The notes under the pieces: generated by a model | The model's input: only the letters and a program-made list of their open reading frames with translations | Databases searched by the model: none | Told to the model about the DNA's origin: nothing | Made by a program: the position numbers and the translations under genes | Part shown: positions 45,579 through 52,500 of the stretch, piece by piece | Position numbering within the stretch: position 1 is the first letter of the stretch | Layout: every line of letters starts with the position of its first letter | Assembly (NCBI RefSeq): GCF_964340395.1 | Contig: NC_135567.1 | Span: 15,032,806 to 15,085,305 of the forward strand | Direction: 5' to 3' | Origin: Glandiceps talaboti | Taxonomy: Eukaryota; Hemichordata; Enteropneusta; Spengelidae | Length of the DNA: 52,500 bases

Positions 45579-47395
45579 GACTTCTGTGTTATCATTTGTG
45601 GCATGTGTGATATTTCTGGTGCCTGCGATAGATGCCCAGGGTAAAGTGTACTTCGTTACATCAATATTCTATGGGTTTTTTCCTCACTCCTTCCCTCCCT
45701 CCCTCCCTATGTATGTATGTATGTATGTATGTATGTATGTATGTATGTATGTATGTATGTATGTATGTGTATGTATGTATGTATGTATGTATGTATGTAT
45801 GTATGTATGTATGTATGTATGTATGTATGTATGTATGTCTGCATGTATGTCTGCATGTATGTATGTATGTATGTATGTATGTATGTATGTATGTATGTAT
45901 GTATGTATGTATGTATGTATGTCTGTCTGTCTGTCTGTCTGTCAGACTTGTAACTCTCTATTTCTCTTACTGTTAGTGATATACCGATCTGCATTTCATA
46001 CCTTGATAAAGTCTTGGTAAATTGTTTTTCCTTTCAGTCAGTTAGCCACGATGTTTAGCTAAGTGTATGGAGATCCATATTTCTACCTCACACTACGTTT
46101 CCATGATACCATTCGTGCGTTGCTATGCAACATAGTCTCTTTGTAGTCAATGGAATGTATTTAAAAAAAATAGATGACGTTTTTCTGATGAAATATTAAG
46201 CTATGTGCCAAACTGTGCCTGAGTTACATTAATTCCAAATTTTTGTCTATCCCTTTATAGATATCGAAGCAATCTCATTTGTGGTCCATACACCAGGTGA
46301 TATATCATTCATAACAGGTGTTGCTGTCACAATAACGTTCACTGTGACAATCCAGGAAATTGGGCCCACAGAGCTATATTGGACTGGTATAACTTTGTAT
46401 TTTACTGACAGTTCCCAGTTCGAAAAAACTGACATTAAGTCTGATGGAGTTAAAGTTGATATAAATATACATGTTCCTGCTGACGTCGTCGAAACAAAAA
46501 CCGAGCAAGTGACATTGACTGTAAATGCATCCCAGTGTATTCAGTACACACATCTCTGTGCTGTCATGGAAACAACTGCTGTCACAGATGACCCTTTTAA
46601 TAATGACATATGCATACAACTGACCAGTACTGAGGCTGGTGAACTCTTCTGTGCAGGTAATGCTTTCCTATTCCACACCAGATAATATGCTTTTATTATA
46701 TCTGTTTATCTTAAAAGTTTAGTGATTTTTTAGCTAGGGGAATCACAGCAATAATGCTTGGCTGTGCTAAGAATAGTACCTTTCAATCACAACAACTGGG
46801 TTTTTATTATTTACGGAATGTATTTAAGTCTTTTCAATACATTATAGATATTGCGGCAGATGCAATCGTTCTGGAGTACGCGGACCCTATCTTACGTGGA
46901 TACACAATCGGGGAAACCATGGAAACGCATTTTGATCTCTTCTACACAGTACTAGATACAATGTATGGTGGTACGCCCTCAGCGGTCGAGGTATACTTTA
47001 GCAATAAAGATGGGTCTGTTACGTCGTATATGAGAGTTGCTGAGGGGGCAGGTGCTCCTGATGGTAGTACACCTATAACAACTAATGGTAGTTTCACTGG
47101 TTTGACAACTGTACTCACGTTAGATGGTGATCACTGTGATGACTACACTAAACTATGTGCTACTATTATATTTCCTATCGGCTTGGAGGATTACCCACCA
47201 GAAAACAATGAAGTCTGCATTGATTTTAGTTCTGAAACTTATCCACATTTCACCAAAACATGCACAGGTGATTTATCTGATCAATTAAACAGCTTGGATG
47301 GAGGGAAAGTGAGGAAGAGAGACAGAGACAGAGATAGAGATGGACACAGAAATAAATACAGACAGCAATAAAGACAGACAGACAGACATGCCGTC

Positions 47396-47468
<73 letters not shown>

Positions 47469-47489
47469 CACACACAGACATACAGACAC

Positions 47490-47520
<31 letters not shown>

Positions 47521-48070
47521 TACATACAGACAGTGCATCACATGGCATGACCGACCGGCTGTATGCCTAGTGGACTAAGCCAGCACATGTATACATGAAA
47601 TACTACGATATACCTTAGTTTGATCATGTTCTCTTTTTCTTAGACTATTAAATGACTATCTCTCTCAATCATATATTTCCCTCATAGCAACACCTGTTTA
47701 AGACATGCATATTACAATGAATTGTGTTCCCTTGTTTTCAGTAAACACTGGTAGTGGCTTGGAAACTTGGGCAGTGATTGTAATAACTGTATTATGTGTC
47801 GTAGTGTTTATGGTTGTCATGGTTATGCCGCTCTACTGTGTGGTTTTCAAGAAAAATGCTGTTGCTGTTGTTCCTTTCAAAAGTAGGTAGAGGCTTGTCA
47901 CTACCTGTGTCTATTTGGTTTAATTTGGAGTGTCCTCGGCACTAGTCTATCTGGTTTTTTTAATTCTACAAAAACAAAAACAAATGTGTATTAATTAATG
48001 TAAGATTAGTCAAGATAAATTGATGTATGAGTGGTTTGGTGGATCGGTGGGTGGAGGCTGGGATTGAAGT

Positions 48071-48134
<64 letters not shown>

Positions 48135-48464
48135 ATGTATGTATGTATGTATGTATGTATGTATGTATGTATGTATGTATGTATGTATGTATGTATGCAT
48201 GTTATTATGTATGTATGTATGTATGTATGTATGTATGTATGTATGTATGTATGTATGTATGTATGTATGTATGTATGTCTGTCTGTCTTTGCCTGCATGC
48301 CTGCCTGCCTGTATGTTTGTATATCTGTATTTGTTAATACTAATAATGTTGGTTTTGATATAGATTTTTATATATGATTGCTCATATGGTTATGTTCATA
48401 TGATTGTTTAACAAGTCAATTGCAATTTTCTTAATTATTCATAGGAGATGAAGAAACGACTTAG
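45579..48464 (+). CDS. Type I membrane protein with two related cysteine-patterned ectodomains (5' incomplete)
   Basis: Five exons with GT-AG borders: 45579-45640, 46261-46656, 46848-47267, 47742-47882 and 48445-48464 (TAG). All four internal introns are phase 1. Exon 1 encodes a hydrophobic VLSFVACVIFLVPAIDAQ segment that looks like a signal peptide. Its initiator Met must lie in an upstream exon that I cannot locate, since the exon 1 acceptor is phase 2. Exons 2 and 3 each encode a module of 132-140 residues, rich in beta-branched residues, that starts D-I-x-A and ends with C-x2-Y-T-x-L-C-A, NN-x2-C-I and a final Cys before Gly. Exon 4 encodes one transmembrane helix (WAVIVITVLCVVVFMVVMVM) and a basic anchor, and exon 5 a short RDEETT tail. 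The repeated symmetric phase-1 modules suggest domain duplication. The fold may be a CARDB/Ig-like sandwich, but I do not recognise the family. Confidence 0.75.
45709..45943. repeat. (ATGT)n-(CTGT)n array in intron 1
   Basis: An intronic tetranucleotide array, with frames over it that run on from exon 1 but are not coding. Confidence 0.96.
47374..47540. repeat. (CAGA)n array in intron 3
   Basis: About 165 bp of CAGA units with a few CACA and CATA variants, between exon 3 and the transmembrane exon. Confidence 0.96.
48075..48305. repeat. (GT)n-(ATGT)n-(CTGT/CTGC)n array in intron 4
   Basis: A dinucleotide block of about 55 bp followed by tetranucleotides. Confidence 0.96.
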
Positions 48465-48825
48465 GAGAAATACTGTGTTGATGGTTCGAAGAAAGGAAAA
48501 TCAACGGAAAGGATAACAGTATGATATTTTGACTAGTTTCAAACATTACTACAACGTAGCATTATTATTTTGAAAATGTCATCTACTGCTACATAAAATT
48601 ACTTTGGCTGGATTGAACATGTTGTTAATTTTGATATATTAATATCTATATCTTACTTAATGTATTTGTCGCTTTGCATTGTTTATCTGTTTGGGTCATT
48701 TTCAAAGTTTATCTGTATACTTAGTACTCGCAATTATGGTCTGTGTACACTTAAAAATGTCTCAATAACCATAGAGTCGCAAATAATAATGCCTTAGACA
48801 TCCTTATGGGCTATACATTTGACGG

Positions 48826-48972
48826 CAGTGCTAGCTCTATATATGTATCACATATCACGTGACTGCAGTGCTAGCTCTATATATGTCTCACACATCACGT
48901 GACTAGTGCTAGCTCTATATATGTCTCACATGTCACGTGACTGCAGTGCTAGCTCTATGTATCTCTCACATA
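48826..48972. repeat. 40-bp minisatellite with CACGTGAC boxes
   Basis: Nearly four units of AGTGCTAGCTCTATATATGT followed by CTCACA(T/C)(A/G)TCACGTGACTGC. Three units carry a full CACGTGAC E-box. The repeat lies between the stop codon and the poly(A) signal candidate of the membrane-protein gene, so it may be in its 3' UTR. Confidence 0.85.
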
Positions 48973-49035
48973 TAATTTCCACTTTTGAGACTCTCAGATG
49001 AAAATTGTTGCTTAGGATTGTTTGAGAGATTGAAG

Positions 49036-49041
49036 AATAAA
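49036..49041 (+). terminator. Polyadenylation signal candidate for the membrane-protein gene
   Basis: AATAAA about 570 bp after the TAG at 48462. No closer consensus signal was noticed. Confidence 0.35.
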
Positions 49042-49287
49042 ACAAATGTATTAACTAATTTCAGCGGTACTCTCCTCAGGTTACCAGCATGTCATGTTGG
49101 GATTCATTGTCATAAAATACGACTTTGTCTTTTTTCATTTGATGAGCGCCCTCAAACAGTAGCTTTTTATGTCATTTCATGAAAACGAAGAGAAACCTAT
49201 TTCAAAATCGAGGGCGTTAAGACAAATTGAATACATTCGTTTTCTGTCTATTGTTAATGAAATCGAACGTGTGGATCAACTTGAGTG

Positions 49288-49431
49288 TACAAACGTACAA
49301 ACGTACATACGCACATACGCACATACGCACATACATACATACATACATACATACATACATACATACATACATACATACATACATACATACATACATACAT
49401 ACGGACATACGGACGGACGGACGGACGGACG

Positions 49432-49519
<88 letters not shown>

Positions 49520-49565
49520 GTAATCAGTCAGTCAGTCAGGTAGGCAGTCAGTCAGTCAGTCAGTC

Positions 49566-49640
<75 letters not shown>
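49288..49640. repeat. (ACGT/ACAT)n-(CATA)n-(CGGA)n-(CAGA)n-(CAGT)n-(CAGA)n compound array
   Basis: About 350 bp in which successive blocks differ by one base per unit. A GGTAGGCAGT interruption sits near 49538. Confidence 0.97.
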
Positions 49641-49642
<2 letters not shown>

Positions 49643-49649
49643 TCCTATG

Positions 49650-49830
49650 TCACACGGGAAAGTTTCAGGAAAAAACTCATACGGAGAAAATGGAATGAAC
49701 CGAAAACAATAGCAACTATTCTGATTACCATTTCGGGTCACGTGACTGGACATATGCGATAATGTGTATGAGATGGATTGTGCCTTCTGAGGCAGCTCAG
49801 CAAAGCCTGAGTGAAACGTCGAAATACTTT
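49650..49830. mobile_element. Probable Penelope-like element remnant
   Basis: It contains CAGGAAAAAACTCATACGGAGAAAAT, shared with 50086-50112, and a hammerhead-like segment at 49787-49820. On the minus strand both shared segments read FSPYEFF. Class assignment rests on the ribozyme motifs and this shared segment. Confidence 0.4.
49787..49820 (+). ncRNA. Degenerate hammerhead-like motif
   Basis: CTGAGGCA, then a 5-bp stem CTCAG/CTGAG with a short loop, then GAAACGTC. The layout is that of a Penelope-type hammerhead (CUGANGA, stem II, GAAA, cleavage GUC), but the last A of the first box is displaced by a C, so activity is doubtful. Confidence 0.35.
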
Positions 49831-49870
49831 ACTGCTTATTGTATATTTTCAAATGAAACTGCTTAGTATG

Positions 49871-49872
<2 letters not shown>

Positions 49873-49924
<52 letters not shown>
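49873..49924. repeat. (AT)n microsatellite
   Basis: About 26 AT units. Confidence 0.96.
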
Positions 49925-49927
<3 letters not shown>

Positions 49928-50027
49928 GACTGGGTGTTGTTGATAAAACCACATAACAGTGCTCCATACGGTTAGTAGAGTGAATTATATACAGGTTTTG
50001 AAAATTTGAACAAAATTACATGCTATT

Positions 50028-50077
50028 GACCCTACAGAACTGTTTCGTGAGGTGTGTATTCCTCACTCATCAGGGGT
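50028..50077 (-). ncRNA. Type I hammerhead ribozyme of Penelope-like type
   Basis: Minus strand, 5' to 3': ACCC (stem I, 50077-50074), CUGAUGA (50073-50067), GUGAGG (stem II), loop AAUACACA, CCUCAC (stem II), GAAA (50046-50043), CAG-UU-CUG (minimal stem III), UA, GGGU (stem I). Stem II is 6 perfect pairs, stem I at least 4 and stem III 3. Every core nucleotide of the hammerhead consensus is present, and cleavage would follow the GUA triplet, between 50033 and 50032. A very short stem III is typical of the hammerheads found in Penelope-like retroelements, which are thought to act as dimers. This is a structural call by eye; a chance match of all parts is unlikely. Confidence 0.8.
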
Positions 50078-50139
50078 AGAAAAAACAGGAAAAAAACTCA
50101 TACGGAGAAAATATATACATACATACATAATACATGTAT

Positions 50140-50325
<186 letters not shown>

Positions 50326-51689
50326 AACTCGGTGAGAATCAATCTGCTAAGACAGTGCTCTAAAACTAATTCTGGATAGAATATCCTTAGACTTTTTGTA
50401 CTATAAAAACACATGAAAACAGTTTTTATCCGAAGACGCCACATCTTATGTAAGTGCTAACTTGCTTGCTTGTTTGTGAAAGTTAAAACCTAAGGGTACT
50501 TGTTAATTGTCCAATCCCAGTGATTTTTTTCCAAATAGGTCGAACATTATGAACTATATCCTTACGTCATTCCACTTACCCGAAGATAAAAGTTCTTGAT
50601 GTAGGTCATTTCGTGGTTAACATTCTACGTATTAAGGGGTTGCACATAGTTAGAGTTTTAATATTGCACGGTGACATCATCGGCCAAGCTAACAACTGGA
50701 GGAGCACAGGGATCGTTTTTCGAATCCCTTATCATTACTACTGTACACGTCAAATTAACTGCCAATTGGAATAAATATCCCGATCGGAATACACGCTCAC
50801 CTCAATTAAGGGGGGGGGGGGTAATCTCGAACACAATACATTTTTTCTGTATCCCCAAATGAGATACGTTAACTGTGAATTCTCTGGTGCGCGTTAAGAC
50901 GAATTTCAAATTGGATTTAAATTTCGCGTCAATTAGCCTTTGCTAATGAGTCAAATATAGTACAGAAGTAAAACCTATTGTATTCAAATGATATAAAAAA
51001 TGTGAATCAAATCACCCCGCAATCACTCGGCTAGATGATTCTGGCAAGCCGAAATCTCTGATCTTCTCAGACCTGACTAATTCGAGTCCCAATTCTAGGT
51101 CAAGTCGTGGTTACTGGTAAAGTAAAGTTATTTTTTCTCGTATTGGGTATTGATTAAAACTATTTGTTGTTCTTTCTTTCCTTAGAAGCGACTAGACTAA
51201 GTGTCCAGGGCAATATAACAAAACATGAACTTCATTTTCCACCACATTTTAATAAACAATTTCACAGAAATATAATTTTCTGTCACAAATATTTTTACAC
51301 GGGCGTTCCCATTTCGATAGAAGGTCTATGGCGTGAGTAACGAAATTTAAGCAGTGCGATTTTATACCTTGCTAGGTGGATAGTACTAAAGCAATTCGAG
51401 TTCTACTGGAGACTTGAATTTTAAATAAAACATTAGCTTGGGTGGGCGGCGGGGGAGGAGGCTTCATTTAGTTATGTTATGTCACTCTTGATGATAACAA
51501 ATAGTTAATCTTAGGTGAAATAAGAGAGAGATAAGTAATTCGAAATCGCTCAAACCAAGCATAAGCAAAGAAAGCCACGTCTAAGCAAACGCTCTATATT
51601 TTTGTAGCACACGCAATTAATATATATTTATTTTGTTGACTACCTTTCGCTAAGAATTAAGTTTAATCTAATCTAATGAAAAAACTTGT

Positions 51690-52015
51690 TTGGTTCCTGT
51701 TACCCGACCCCACCTAGTTTTCACTGCTACCCTAAACCTTTTTTACGTATTCGAGAAAAAAATAATACAATCGCCAATTTGTGAAGTCTCACGAGAAATA
51801 GTGGATGCAGAAACTGACATCAACTTAAAAGACACTATGAAACTTTTATTTCAATCTGTATTGGCTGTACATCTGACAGAAATAACACAACACTTGGAAA
51901 ATAATAGAAAAGCTGAACTGGACACTCCCACGTGACAAAAATATATGATAAAATAAAGTAAAAGATCTACCTACCCCACCTATTCTAAAATTGAGCGTAA
52001 TCGGAACTACGCATT
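51690..52015. repeat. Dispersed repeat Q, diverged copy
   Basis: It aligns with 19350-19682 over its whole length, with many substitutions and small indels. Shared landmarks are CACGAGAAATAGTGGATG and CTACCTACCCCACCTATTCTAAAATT. It shows that repeat Q exists independently of the LINE and of the tandem units. From 52016 to 52500 no feature is supported. Confidence 0.8.
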
Positions 52016-52500
52016 TTTTTTATTAGGCCTGAAGTCTTTTCGATTGAAGGCGACATGCTCTTCCGAATCGGGAAAACATTCCTTGAAAATCGAAATTCTT
52101 CAATTCCTTCCAAACTTTGTCATATCAGAGCTTATTTCTCCACTTTTGAAATAATAAAACACATTTGGGCTTCTTGATTTCAAGGAAATCAAGGATCTTT
52201 GTATTCACAACTTAACATAGTATCGGTGGCCATATTGGATTCAATAATAAATTATGATATCATTTTGAACTGTATTTTTTTTTTACAAAAATGTATTTTT
52301 AACCCTCATTTTTTTTGCTTTCAAATGAGAAGAAATAAATTGGTGTTTCCTTGAACAACGTAAAATTTAATGACTTTATTTCCAAAGAGCATTGTACGTT
52401 AATGAGAAACAAATTGTATAACGTATTCTGAACCGACTATTTTTGATTTTCATGGCATTATTTGACTCTAAAAAAGACGAAAGTGGACACCGAGACCCGA

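Overview
The window is AT-rich nuclear DNA from an animal, most likely a marine invertebrate. It has a spliced gene with GT-AG introns, a Ras-family GTPase that resembles metazoan RASD/Rhes proteins, and a typical metazoan mobile-element load: CR1/L2-like and L1/Tx1-like LINEs, a tRNA-derived SINE, a hAT-type element, small inverted-repeat elements and a Penelope-like hammerhead ribozyme. Phylum cannot be fixed from the sequence. Mollusc, annelid, brachiopod, hemichordate and lancelet all remain possible. There is no bacterial or organellar signature.

Region by region: (1) 1-5800 holds an intact intronless RASD-like GTPase gene at 4460-5122. An inverted, broken 3' copy of it at 28-692 is fused to a LINE tail, and a larger piece of the same type of LINE lies at 2663-3336. 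(2) 5800-11700 is gene-poor, with a SINE, a CACAA satellite and an odd block of short AT-rich tandem units (9255-10560). (3) 11763-30340 is a recent tandem segmental duplication. A partial unit (11763-14187) is followed by two near-identical units of about 5.9 kb (14188-20097 and 20098-30340). Each unit carries minus-strand exons of an unrecognised gene, a Crypton-like fragment, a LINE 3' tail and several repeats. The second unit is split by a nearly complete 5'-truncated L1/Tx1-type LINE (25677-29654) flanked by direct repeats of about 265 bp. (4) 30881-40460 contains MITEs and three copies of an element carrying a 37-bp minisatellite. The third copy is broken by a 2.25-kb hAT-like element and flanked by a hairpin MITE. 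A second RASD-like GTPase (35010-35594), lacking the lipidation tail, sits among them. (5) 40770-45570 is mostly repeats and unassigned DNA. (6) 45579-48464 is a five-exon gene for a probable type I membrane protein with two related cysteine-patterned ectodomains. (7) 48826-52500 has an E-box-containing minisatellite, long microsatellites and Penelope-like remnants that include a well-formed hammerhead ribozyme.

The best-supported host genes are the two GTPases and the membrane protein. Prenylation via the CAAX box would place the first GTPase on membranes, and the second has lost that signal. Nothing suggests the membrane protein works with them. Most other long open frames in the window are artefacts of tetranucleotide arrays, which have no stop codon in any frame.
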